NCBI GenBank assembly: GCA_030754315.1
Contig: JASMAO010000131.1
Coordinates: 1-11,210, forward strand
Direction: 5' to 3'
Length of the DNA: 11,210 nt
Origin: SAR202 cluster bacterium
GTDB lineage: Bacteria > Chloroflexota > Dehalococcoidia > Lucifugimonadales > JASMAO01
Shown: one piece after another, positions 1 through 6,439 of the stretch
Layout of the letters: the number at the start of each line of letters is the position of its first letter
How positions within the stretch are numbered: position 1 is the stretch's first letter
Position numbers and translations under genes: made by a program
Notes under the pieces: model-generated
Databases searched by the model: none
Told to the model about the DNA's origin: nothing
Seen by the model: the letters and a program-made list of their open reading frames with translations, nothing else

Positions 1-575
1 GTCATTAATCGAGCGAGGGCTCTGGCTGTAAAAGCCAGCAAAATGTACAGCGAGACCAAGCCCCTAAGAATCACTGCGACGAAATCCCCCGTCAATTTAG
101 GAAACGCCACAATCACCGATAGCGCCACTAGCACTATCACACGCAACACGCCTATACCTGTACCCACAGTTGACCCCGAAATGATTTCACCAAAACTGCC
201 GCCTAGGGATGCTTCGCCGTTCATGGCAAAAACAGCTACCGGGCCAGTAGTAGGTTCGTAAAAGGAGAGGATTCCGGTGGCCGCAACAATCAACAATAGT
301 AATCCCGCCCAAATATTAATGCGCCTTAGCCAACCTCTACGCCATTTAACGGCGAACACAAGGGCAATGGACCATAAGGCTAATGGAATAACACTCAAGC
401 CCGCGGTGGCAATTACTTTTTCAAGCAGAGAGACATACGCGGCCTCTATAGTAAATCTATACCAATAGATCAACCCAACAGAGGTTCCGATCAGAACCAG
501 TGATGGGATGACCAACAAAGGCCGCTTAGTCCAGAGGAGGGTCTTAAGGGTTTTCCTCAGAATTACACCGAGCAT
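1..575 (-). CDS. ftsK: FtsK/SpoIIIE-like DNA translocase, N-terminal membrane domain (partial)
   Basis: An open frame of 191 codons begins at the ATG at 575 and runs off the left edge without a stop. The protein starts MLGVILRKTLKTLL and has four or five hydrophobic segments, at about residues 20-38, 57-76, 88-105, 136-159 and perhaps 167-186. Between the third and fourth lies GEASLGGSFGEIISG, which resembles the glycine-rich 'GG-x-x-G' loop of the FtsK 4TM domain. In the FtsK family this domain anchors a hexameric dsDNA motor at the division septum; the motor domain would lie outside the window. It follows RNase J on the same strand after 174 bp in which I see no clear terminator. No strong ribosome binding site precedes the ATG, and an in-frame TGA lies five codons upstream, so the start is probable. 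The assignment rests on membrane topology, the glycine-rich loop and the RNase J neighbour; another polytopic membrane protein is possible. Confidence 0.6.
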   Translation of the reverse strand, partial: MLGVILRKTLKTLLWTKRPLLVIPSLVLIGTSVGLIYWYRFTIEAAYVSLLEKVIATAGLSVIPLALWSIALVFAVKWRRGWLRRINIWAGLLLLIVAATGILSFYEPTTGPVAVFAMNGEASLGGSFGEIISGSTVGTGIGVLRVIVLVALSVIVAFPKLTGDFVAVILRGLVSLYILLAFTARALARLM

Positions 576-749
576 GTCAATCCGTATTCATTCTCTTCCG
601 CTTCTTCCACGTTGTTTTTACGAGATCACTTGAAGGGTTTGTGGAGGAGCGCTTGTAATATGAGCATAATTTGAGAGCACCCAGCGTAGCGTTGAGAGGC
701 AGAGAATGTAGATTTCCCGAATATGGCAGAAATATTACTGTGTTGTGTC

Positions 750-2408
750 CTAGACGAAATCCAAATGTGTCAAGACTATCGGCCGTCTTCGCATTTCTTC
801 ATGTAGGAAATCCGACATCTCTTCATCAACTTGATCTTTAATATGACCATATTCTAATCCTTTATTTAAACAATGTTCTAGGGTTGTTTGGGCCTTATAC
901 GAAGTTTTTTCGCGCAGATCCTCCAACTCATCTAGCTCTACAACTCCATATGACGTCATTACGGGCAAACCTACTAAAGCGCTTGCTCGTTTATCAATTG
1001 TCGCCATGATAACCACCACCCCGTGATGACCAAGCTCACCGCGTTCTTTCAGCACCGTGCCCTCTCGTCCCAACATCTGACGACCATCTACAAATGCTGG
1101 CCCCGCTGGCACTCTACCTACAACCTCTCCATAGTCCTTAGTGATCTCAAGAACATCCCCGTCCTCAATTACGAAAATGTTCTCCTCTAGAACGCCGGTA
1201 GTTCTCGCTAACTCTGCGTGGGCTACCAGATGCCGATATTCGCCATGAACAGGCAGGAAGTATTTCGGTCGCATTAAACTGAGCATCATCTTAAGTTCTT
1301 CGCTGCTACCGTGGCCATGAACATGGACCATTGCTATTTTACTGTAAAGAACTTTAGCTCCTTGTCTATAAAGATTATCGATTGTTTTTGAAATCAAGGC
1401 TTCGTTTCCAGGTATCGGCGACGCAGAAATTATCACCGTATCTCCAAAGTCTATCTCTACGCTTCGGTGTTCGCCGTTCGCAATTCGCACTAAGGCTGAG
1501 GTCGGCTCTCCCTGAGCACCGGTAGCCAGTATGATCGTCTCTTTTTGAGGAAGCTTTCGAGCTTCATTCATCGAAACGACAACGCCGGAAGGCGCCTTAA
1601 GGTAGCCCATATTTGTAGCCATTTTAAAATTATTTGACATACTCCGACCCACCACAGTTACTTTTCGATTGTGTTTAACGGCGGCGTTTATTACCTGCTG
1701 CATTCGCGATATGAGTGAGGCAAATGTCGCAACCATAACCCTCCCCTCTGCAGCCCCAATGGCATGATCGAGAGCTTCCCCTACCACTTTCTCTGAAACA
1801 GTGTATCCCTCCGTCTCTGCATAAGTAGAGTCCGAGCACAAGAGCAAAATTTCATCCTTGGCTATCTGAGCCAGGTATGCAAAATCCATCCGTTTCCCAT
1901 CCACAGGAGCATGATCAATCTTGAAATCTCCTGTATGTACCACCATCCCAATAGGGGTTTCTATCGCAATTCCCATAGCGTCCGGAATTGAGTGGCAGAC
2001 ACGAAAGAACTGAATCCGGAAAGCACCAATTTTGAATGGCATCTGAGGTTCGACAACGTTGAGTCGCGCCTCTGTAAGACAACCGTGCTCTCGGAGTTTC
2101 ACGGTAATGAGTCCGTGAGCAAGGCGTGGGGCATAAACAGGCACAGAGAGCTTTTGTAGAACCCAGGGCAGAGCGCCGATGTGATCCTCATGGCCGTGAG
2201 TAATAAGAATGGCGCGAACTTTGCTCTTATTCTCAATCAGATAAGATATATCCGGGATAACGAAATCTACCCCTGGCATATCTTCACCCGGGAATAGCAC
2301 CCCAGCGTCGATAACTAATATATCGTCATCATACTCCAACGCCAGCATGTTTCGGCCGATTTCGCCGAGGCCTCCAAGTGGTATTACTCTTACAGGGGAC
2401 GTTTTCAT
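750..2408 (-). CDS. rnj: Ribonuclease J (MBL/beta-CASP RNase)
   Basis: This 552-aa protein has the usual length of bacterial RNase J, which has 5'-3' exonuclease and endonuclease activity in mRNA turnover and rRNA maturation in the cytoplasm. The metallo-beta-lactamase core carries the zinc motif HGHEDH at residues 71-76, further ligands at H139 (CHSIPDA) and D161 (HTGDF), and the late histidine motif VHGEYRH around residue 388. CSDSTYAETEG (190-201) and VATFASLISRMQQ (226-238) mark the beta-CASP insertion, and HVHGHGS (362-368) is the conserved 5'-phosphate binding region. A C-terminal domain follows to residue 552. The ATG at 2408 is preceded by GAGGA with 7 nt spacing. That site lies over the stop of the upstream uracil-DNA glycosylase gene (9 nt gap), so the two are probably co-transcribed and perhaps translationally coupled. 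Confidence 0.95.
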   Translation of the reverse strand: MKTSPVRVIPLGGLGEIGRNMLALEYDDDILVIDAGVLFPGEDMPGVDFVIPDISYLIENKSKVRAILITHGHEDHIGALPWVLQKLSVPVYAPRLAHGLITVKLREHGCLTEARLNVVEPQMPFKIGAFRIQFFRVCHSIPDAMGIAIETPIGMVVHTGDFKIDHAPVDGKRMDFAYLAQIAKDEILLLCSDSTYAETEGYTVSEKVVGEALDHAIGAAEGRVMVATFASLISRMQQVINAAVKHNRKVTVVGRSMSNNFKMATNMGYLKAPSGVVVSMNEARKLPQKETIILATGAQGEPTSALVRIANGEHRSVEIDFGDTVIISASPIPGNEALISKTIDNLYRQGAKVLYSKIAMVHVHGHGSSEELKMMLSLMRPKYFLPVHGEYRHLVAHAELARTTGVLEENIFVIEDGDVLEITKDYGEVVGRVPAGPAFVDGRQMLGREGTVLKERGELGHHGVVVIMATIDKRASALVGLPVMTSYGVVELDELEDLREKTSYKAQTTLEHCLNKGLEYGHIKDQVDEEMSDFLHEEMRRRPIVLTHLDFV

Positions 2409-2417
2409 ACACTGTCC

Positions 2418-3014
2418 TCAGAGAAGACTTAGCTGTTCAGGTTCTACAAACGTTGCAGGGTTTGGACCCGGATCTGCGATCAGATCTTTGAGCCTTTTGA
2501 AGTCTTGGCTTATGACCGGGCGCAGTGCTGGGTTATGAAGCGCTGCCGCAGGGTGATACATCGGAAACAGTTTCAATCCATTTAAGAGTCTTGGCCTACC
2601 ACGCGCCTTTCCGATCGATTCACCCGGGAAAAACCTGGCGAAGGAATGACGCCCCAATAGCACAATCACACTGGGGCCAATCATTTTTATTTGTCTCTCT
2701 AAATAGGTCTTACAGGACGCCATTTCCTCTGGGAGCGGATCGCGATTGTTAGGTGGCCGGCACTTCACCATGTTGGTGATGTAGACGTCGTCACGCCTGA
2801 GCCCAATCCCACTAAGAAGCTCGTCTAGGAACTTCCCAGCGGGGCCAACGAAAGGTCGGGCCAACTGGTCTTCACGAAAGCCCGGGGCCTCACCGATAAA
2901 CATAATATCGGCAGTTAGCGCTCCCTCTCCCGGCACAGCATTGGTCCGTTTTGACGACAAAGCACATTGGTGACAAACCTTGATCTCATTGACTAGGGTG
3001 TCAAAATCAGACAT
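2418..3014 (-). CDS. Uracil-DNA glycosylase, family 4 (Fe-S)
   Basis: This 198-aa protein matches the family 4 uracil-DNA glycosylases, which remove uracil from DNA to start base excision repair and carry a [4Fe-4S] cluster. Four cysteines fit the cluster ligands: C14 and C17 (VCHQC) and C85 and C101 (VKCRPP and ASCKTY). The active-site motif GEAPG is at 41-45, followed by RPFVGPAGKFLD, and the uracil-recognition motif HPAAALHNP is at 154-162. The PPNNRDP segment (87-93) is also typical. The start is the ATG at 3014, preceded by GAGGG at short spacing. It is the first gene of a minus-strand unit continuing into RNase J and the FtsK-like gene, and it is divergent from rsmD. Distant relatives include the SPO1 DNA polymerase-like N-terminal domains, but the intact motifs favour the repair enzyme. 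Confidence 0.94.
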   Translation of the reverse strand: MSDFDTLVNEIKVCHQCALSSKRTNAVPGEGALTADIMFIGEAPGFREDQLARPFVGPAGKFLDELLSGIGLRRDDVYITNMVKCRPPNNRDPLPEEMASCKTYLERQIKMIGPSVIVLLGRHSFARFFPGESIGKARGRPRLLNGLKLFPMYHPAAALHNPALRPVISQDFKRLKDLIADPGPNPATFVEPEQLSLL

Positions 3015-3115
3015 AGGCCCTCAGGAAGGAAGTGGCTTGAACCATCCTAGCAGCCGCCCCACCCACAGTCAATTCGGCCCAACAAATATTCTGCCTATTA
3101 CTAGAAATTTTTTGT

Positions 3116-3132
3116 TCTTTTCTAAGAAAAGA
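3116..3132. repeat. 17-bp perfect palindrome in divergent intergenic region
   Basis: TCTTTTCTAAGAAAAGA is a perfect inverted repeat with 8-bp arms around one central base. It lies about mid-way in the 240-bp gap between the divergent uracil-DNA glycosylase and rsmD genes. Its size and symmetry would suit a dimeric regulator, but no regulator gene is adjacent and AT-rich palindromes also arise by chance. The rest of 3015-3254 contains no gene I can support. An AAAGGAGAG at about 3195-3203 looks like a ribosome binding site but no usual start codon follows it at normal distance. Confidence 0.4.
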
Positions 3133-3254
3133 GCCCTATTTACTCCTTTAATCAAACCCTGCTGCTTGTTAGGATGCGGTTAGACACTCGTTACAAAAGG
3201 AGAGTTTAAGCAACACAGACGGATTATCTGTCACTGGACCGATCCCAAAGACTT

Positions 3255-3818
3255 ATGACTACAAAGATTACCGGCGGCCACTTGCGTGGGCGTACGCTAA
3301 GAACCAGAAGGAACATAGGTCTAAGGCCCACTGCTGAACGAGTACGAAGTGCAATCTTCTCAATCGTGGGAGCCGATAAGATCAATGGGTCTAAGGTGCT
3401 GGACCTGTTCGCTGGTACAGGAGCAATGGGTATTGAGGCCTTGAGCAGGGGTGCCTCATGGGCAGATTTTATCGAGTCTGACGGACTGCGATGCAGGCAA
3501 CTCCGAGAAGTTACCAGAGAACTGGGGCTAAATGATGTCACACGAGTATTTAAAAAAAATGCGATCCAGGCGTTGGAGATCATCACCGGCAGTTATGATC
3601 TCGTCTTCATCGACCCACCCTACCAATCTAATCCTTGGGAAAACCTAATGAGCCGTTTGGGAAACACATTGAGTCTGAATGTGGATTCTTTGGTTATAGC
3701 GGAACATCGATATGACCGAGAACTGTTACAAACCTATGGAAGGTTAACCCGCGCCGAAAACAGGAGATACGGAGACACATCAATCAGTATTTATATTAAT
3801 GGGGTACAGAATGGCTAA
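3255..3818 (+). CDS. rsmD: 16S rRNA (guanine(966)-N(2))-methyltransferase RsmD
   Basis: This 187-aa protein is a class I SAM-dependent methyltransferase of the RsmD family, which methylates G966 of 16S rRNA during small-subunit assembly. The family N-terminus appears as ITGGHLRGRTL (5-15) followed by LRPTAERVRSAIF (23-35). The SAM-binding motif I is VLDLFAGTGAMGIEALSRGA (48-67), and the catalytic DPPY motif is at 120-123 in DLVFIDPPY. The ATG at 3255 lies at the expected distance from the family N-terminus, although its ribosome binding site is weak; no ATG, GTG or TTG occurs in frame between it and the upstream stop. The stop overlaps the start of coaD, the commonest genomic pairing of rsmD, so the two are translationally linked. 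Confidence 0.95.
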   Translation: MTTKITGGHLRGRTLRTRRNIGLRPTAERVRSAIFSIVGADKINGSKVLDLFAGTGAMGIEALSRGASWADFIESDGLRCRQLREVTRELGLNDVTRVFKKNAIQALEIITGSYDLVFIDPPYQSNPWENLMSRLGNTLSLNVDSLVIAEHRYDRELLQTYGRLTRAENRRYGDTSISIYINGVQNG

Positions 3819-4287
3819 AGCAGTCTACCCAGGGAGTTTCGACCCCGTGCACAAAGGGCATGTGGACATCGCAACAAGAGCGGCTCGAGTCTTTGACGTT
3901 CTACATGTGGGTATATATGAAACACCTCCAAAAAACCTCATTTTCACAACGCAAGAACGGATAGATATGTTTAACGACGCAGTTGGACATCTTTCGAATG
4001 TAGAAATCAGTGCTTTCGACGGTCTAGTTACCAACTTTGCACACTCTACAGGATCAGAGTTCATTGTCAGAGGGCTCAGGGCAGGCAACGACTTTGAGAC
4101 AGAATTTGAGATGGCTCACATGTGGCGCAATTTAGACCCTAGCATAGACATTGTATGCATGATGAGCTCGCTGCAACACCAATTCGTTCACTCCAGCCGG
4201 ATCAAGGAGGTAGCACAGCTTGGTGGCGATGTATCCGAATTAGTTCCAATAGAAGTCGCCAAATTCATCAAGACCAAAATGGGATAA
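3811..4287 (+). CDS. coaD: Phosphopantetheine adenylyltransferase
   Basis: CoaD transfers AMP from ATP to 4'-phosphopantetheine, giving dephospho-CoA, the penultimate step of coenzyme A synthesis. From the ATG at 3811 the protein is 158 aa, as usual for the family, and starts MAKAVYPGSFDPVHKGH, with the nucleotidyltransferase HxGH motif at 14-17. IVRGLRAGNDFETEFEMA (85-102) is the conserved substrate-binding segment. HSSRIKEVAQLGGDVSELVP (127-146) corresponds to the usual ISSS-x-x-[KR]-E-[IV]-A region, with H replacing the first residues. An in-frame ATG at 3799 would add four residues, but 3811 fits the family and has GGGG six nt upstream. The gene overlaps the end of rsmD by 8 nt. Confidence 0.96.
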   Translation: MAKAVYPGSFDPVHKGHVDIATRAARVFDVLHVGIYETPPKNLIFTTQERIDMFNDAVGHLSNVEISAFDGLVTNFAHSTGSEFIVRGLRAGNDFETEFEMAHMWRNLDPSIDIVCMMSSLQHQFVHSSRIKEVAQLGGDVSELVPIEVAKFIKTKMG

Positions 4288-4355
4288 GTATGCAGCGGAA
4301 GATGAGGATTTTATCGGTAAATAAACACCCGTCTCAATAATCAGACACTAACTGG

Positions 4356-4362
4356 AAAGGAG
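4356..4362 (+). promoter_or_regulatory. Ribosome binding site that points to an ATT start
   Basis: AAAGGAG is a near-perfect Shine-Dalgarno sequence ending 8 nt before ATT at 4371. No ATG, GTG or TTG lies between the upstream in-frame stop (TAA, 4338-4340) and the TTG at 4398, and that TTG is 35 nt beyond the site, too far to be served by it. This decides the start of the following gene. Confidence 0.65.
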
Positions 4363-4370
4363 CAAGGATC

Positions 4371-4997
4371 ATTAACATTTCACAGGTCATAGAAGAGTTG
4401 GAATCAGTAGCTGGAGCAGGCACGAAAGTTCCTGGCCTAGGGAAGCGAGCCGTTGTCGACGCGGAAAAGCTAGACGCAGTTGTCGACGAGCTCAGAGACT
4501 CAGTCCCTACGAACATTCAAGAGGCCAATGAGATACTCAAACAGAAGGATAGCATCGTGAACCAGGCCCAGCTCGAGGCTAAGCGAATTAAAGATGCAGC
4601 CGAGCAGGAGGCTGAGAGAACCAAGGAGGTTGCTGAACTTGAAGCAGAAGCTGTGATTGCTGCCGCCAGGCGCGAGCACGATATAAAGGTGGATGAGTCA
4701 GAAATCGTCAAGACGGCACAGATAAAGGCTGAGGAAACCAGAGTACAGTCCGAACAGCAGGCAGAGGAAGTAACACAAACTGCTCAACGCAGCGCCTATC
4801 AAATCATAGATGAGGCTGAAGCACGAGCGGCCAACCGGCGTGATGGGTCTGACCAATATGCCAAAGAAACTTTGTACGATTTGGAGGAACGTCTGTCCGC
4901 ACAGTTAGGCCAGGTTCGACGAGGGATAGACGCACTCGGAACAGACACCGATACGGCAACACCTGTATCAGTGCCCTCACTTAATGGAGCCGGTTAG
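4371..4997 (+). CDS. DivIVA/ATP-synthase-B-like coiled-coil protein with probable ATT start
   Basis: A 208-aa protein dominated by a charged, alanine- and glutamate-rich coiled coil from about residue 47 to 155. It belongs to a family often labelled DivIVA-like or 'ATPase' that commonly sits after coaD in Chloroflexota and some Firmicutes; its function is not established. Homologues, as I know them, begin with an N-terminal 'M-x-I-x-x-L-I-[DE]-E-L-E' block followed by a proline/glycine-rich turn and a VDxEKLLDxVDxLR segment. Here these are NISQVIEELE (2-11), VPGLGKR (20-26) and VVDAEKLDAVVDELR (28-42). That first block is encoded only if translation starts at ATT 4371 (or the adjacent ATC), which has an AAAGGAG site 8 nt upstream. 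The conventional TTG at 4398 would remove it. The gene follows coaD after 83 bp and is probably in its operon. No catalytic motif or membrane segment is visible; a scaffold role is inference. Confidence 0.72.
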   Translation: MNISQVIEELESVAGAGTKVPGLGKRAVVDAEKLDAVVDELRDSVPTNIQEANEILKQKDSIVNQAQLEAKRIKDAAEQEAERTKEVAELEAEAVIAAARREHDIKVDESEIVKTAQIKAEETRVQSEQQAEEVTQTAQRSAYQIIDEAEARAANRRDGSDQYAKETLYDLEERLSAQLGQVRRGIDALGTDTDTATPVSVPSLNGAG

Positions 4998-5013
4998 AGT
5001 TTCATCAAAAGAT

Positions 5014-5088
5014 CGCGCTCTAGCTACCTAAAAGTAAAGCCACACGTAAGTGAGGACATCTCCTATCGCGTGGCTTGGCTCGAGCGCG
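5014..5088. terminator. Nested inverted repeat, likely terminator of the minus-strand operon
   Basis: The gap between convergent genes holds two nested inverted repeats. The outer arms are CGCGCTC (5014-5020) and GAGCGCG (5082-5088). The inner hairpin is 5037-5046 paired with 5067-5076; on the minus strand its arms AAGCCACGCG and CGTGTGGCTT form ten pairs including one G-U, with a small AGGA/TCCT stem inside the loop. On the minus strand it is followed by TACTTTT, so it best suits transcripts ending after the gene that stops at 5112. On the plus strand the inner stem has one A-C mismatch and no T-tract follows, so termination for the coaD operon is less clear. Confidence 0.55.
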
Positions 5089-5111
5089 TACAGCCCACAT
5101 TTAGAGGGGTT

Positions 5112-5459
5112 TTAGCTGAGATCTTCTAGGAGCTCGTCCAATTTAGCTCCAATAAAGAGCTTATCTGCAACGCGTATAAGGGGCCTTCGAATCAACCTTG
5201 GTTCTTTCAACATGAGGCGGATCAAATCGTCCTCCTCGAGATCCTCAGGATCTAGACCCAATTTCTTAAAAGAAGGGCTTCTCCAAGAGAATATGCTGGC
5301 AGGCTTGCTGGTACGGATCAACTCCCTGAGCTCGATCTCATGAAAAGGCTCTTGGAATATGTCTCGCTCTCTGAATAAAACCCCGGCCTGCAAAAGCGAC
5401 GCTCTTGCTTTTTTACAGAGACTTCACCGCTTCCACCAATAGAAGGTGATTTCGGGCAT
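5112..5459 (-). CDS. ArsC/Spx-like thioredoxin-fold selenoprotein (in-frame TGA read as Sec12)
   Basis: Read from the ATG at 5459, this is a 115-aa protein of the ArsC/YffB/Spx family, whose members are about 115-120 aa with a thioredoxin-like fold and an N-terminal redox cysteine. The N-terminus is MPEITFYWWKR, then TGA (5424-5426) at codon 12, then SLCKKARASLL. The TGA replaces the first cysteine of the family CxxC, giving UxxC (12-15), comparable to the Spx 'CTSCRKAR' block. The rest is typical: FRERDIFQEP (29-38), FKKLGLDPEDLEEDDLIRLM (64-83), and RLIRRPLI (88-95) with the conserved Arg-Pro. AAAGGGAG lies 6 nt before the ATG. A start at the TTG at 5393 would give 93 aa lacking the first strand and redox motif, and has no reason to keep the upstream frame coding. 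The gene follows the VOC gene by 28 nt. Substrate is unknown; arsenate reduction, a thiol oxidoreductase role or Spx-like regulation cannot be told apart. A pseudogene or a sequencing error in one base (TGT/TGC to TGA) is the alternative. Confidence 0.8.
5390..5408 (-). promoter_or_regulatory. Candidate bacterial SECIS element
   Basis: Starting 15 nt after the in-frame TGA, the minus strand forms GCAAGAGC-GTC-GCTTTTGC: eight pairs including one G-U, with a three-base loop beginning with G. The loop begins 24 nt after the TGA. As I recall, bacterial SECIS models ask for a small apical loop about 16-37 nt downstream of the UGA with a G in its first two positions, and this fits. It would recruit SelB with Sec-tRNA. 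An alternative pairing, CTGTAAAA with TTTTGCAG, competes with it. Confidence 0.6.
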
Positions 5460-5465
5460 ATTCTG

Positions 5466-5473
5466 CTCCCTTT
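5466..5473 (-). promoter_or_regulatory. Ribosome binding site of the selenoprotein gene
   Basis: AAAGGGAG on the minus strand ends 6 nt before the ATG at 5459. Its quality and spacing show that translation starts upstream of the in-frame TGA rather than at the TTG after it. Confidence 0.75.
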
Positions 5474-5487
5474 AACTTCCAGCCCAA

Positions 5488-5994
5488 TTAGGCTGACTGT
5501 TCTGATGTTTCATCCTCGAGTTTTCTAGGGAATTTCCCTCCAAACAGGTGCTGTTCTGGCCAATCCTCACGGGGAAGTTCGTAAAAGAGTTCAATCTCGT
5601 TGCCATCAGGGTCAAAGATATAGACACCCAGAGAAATACCGTGATCGCCCACTCCGGCAATCTCGAATCCCTCACGTTGAAGCTTGAAATACATCTCCTG
5701 AAGATCCTCAAAAGAATTCATTTCCCACGCAAAGTGATAGAGGCCGACACGGGTTGGATCGGGTCTCAACGCTGATTCTCCAACCGACATTAAAGCCAAC
5801 TCATGAGAGGAGTCTCTCGCAGCGCTCATAAAGATCATTTGACCCGGGATGATCTCCATTACTTTAAGACCCAATATACCAGAGTAGAATCTCCGACTCC
5901 GGTCTAGGTCACGGACGCGGAGGACTATATGTCCCAACCGTTTAGGCCTTAGCAAGGCATTTTTTGTTTTGTGTATTTGTGAACCTATAGACAA
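5488..5994 (-). CDS. VOC-superfamily metalloprotein (glyoxalase/extradiol dioxygenase-like)
   Basis: A 168-aa protein with two beta-alpha-beta-beta-beta modules of the vicinal oxygen chelate fold. The first begins RLGHIVLRVRDLDRSRRFYSGILGL (19-43) and the second around GLYHFAWEM (84-92). Candidate metal ligands are H22, H87 and E135 (FDPDGNEIELFYE, 127-139), the usual two-His/one-Glu set, so it is probably an active metalloenzyme. DxPREDWP near the end recalls the CatE-like catechol 2,3-dioxygenase group. The substrate cannot be read from sequence; glyoxalase, dioxygenase and antibiotic-resistance activities all occur in this fold. No ATG or GTG fits. The TTG at 5994 is the most upstream possible start, but its ribosome binding site is weak, and TTG at codon 14 or 20 could serve instead. 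It lies 103 bp after rpsR and 28 nt before the selenoprotein gene. Confidence 0.85.
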   Translation of the reverse strand: MSIGSQIHKTKNALLRPKRLGHIVLRVRDLDRSRRFYSGILGLKVMEIIPGQMIFMSAARDSSHELALMSVGESALRPDPTRVGLYHFAWEMNSFEDLQEMYFKLQREGFEIAGVGDHGISLGVYIFDPDGNEIELFYELPREDWPEQHLFGGKFPRKLEDETSEQSA

Positions 5995-6097
5995 ACGCGG
6001 CAGTCCGTGCCGTTGAGAAACAAAAACAAAAGACGGGGATTACTTCGATGAACTCCTCTGCCAGCTGTAGAAACAACCCACGGTTATGATACGTACC

Positions 6098-6409
6098 TTA
6101 ACCGCCTCGCCTCATCACCTGGCCTCTAGAGGCATTCGAAAATGGAACCATGCCCAAATGCCGAGCTCTCTTGATAGCAGTCGCCAGGGATCTTTGGTGC
6201 TTTGAACAAACCCCCGACTTGCGACGAGATTCTATTTTAGACTGTTCCGAGATAAACCTTCGTATAACGTTCAAGTTTTTATAATCGATGTGCGCAATGT
6301 GATCAACACAGAACCCACAGACCTTGCGGCGCGGAAAGTATCGAGGACGACCTCTACGAGCCCCACCTGGACCCCCCCCTGATCCCCCAACAGTTCTTTG
6401 GCTAGTCAT
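6098..6409 (-). CDS. rpsR: Small ribosomal subunit protein bS18
   Basis: S18 binds with S6 to the platform of the 30S subunit. This 103-aa protein has a glycine/arginine-rich, probably disordered N-terminus (about residues 1-25) and then the typical core RRKVCGFC, YKNLNVIRRFISEQSKI and CSKHQRSLATAIKRARHLGMVPF. It keeps a possible zinc-binding set: C31, C34, C68 and H71, the 'C+' form that many bacteria have lost. The ATG at 6409 is preceded by AGGAG at a rather long spacing of about 12 nt. It follows ssb by 30 nt in the conserved rpsF-ssb-rpsR order. Confidence 0.97.
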   Translation of the reverse strand: MTSQRTVGGSGGGPGGARRGRPRYFPRRKVCGFCVDHIAHIDYKNLNVIRRFISEQSKIESRRKSGVCSKHQRSLATAIKRARHLGMVPFSNASRGQVMRRGG

Positions 6410-6439
6410 CTACGATTCGCACTCCTATTCTTACCATCT

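Noticed and set aside
43..468. Two short plus-strand frames at the left edge
   Set aside because: They are antisense to the continuous FtsK-like membrane frame on the minus strand, which explains this region better.
3174..3209. Possible 11-codon leader peptide containing the AAAGGAGAG sequence upstream of rsmD
   Set aside because: No ribosome binding site precedes its ATG, it is basic and featureless, and no attenuator hairpin is visible.
3224..3586. 120-codon minus-strand frame opposite rsmD
   Set aside because: Shadow of rsmD, whose SAM and DPPY motifs are intact on the plus strand.
3799..3810. Alternative coaD start four codons upstream
   Set aside because: Family N-terminus and the GGGG spacing favour the ATG at 3811.
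4290..4340. 16-codon frame after coaD
   Set aside because: Too short, without homology I can recognise; probably intergenic sequence.
5112..5393. 93-aa protein starting at TTG 5393 as the real gene
   Set aside because: It lacks the first strand and redox motif of its fold, and the preceding 22 codons are family-like with a strong ribosome binding site and ATG.
5977..6015. CGGCA/TGCCG hairpin just upstream of the VOC start
   Set aside because: Five base pairs with weak T-richness after it; could be a terminator or chance, so not listed as a feature.
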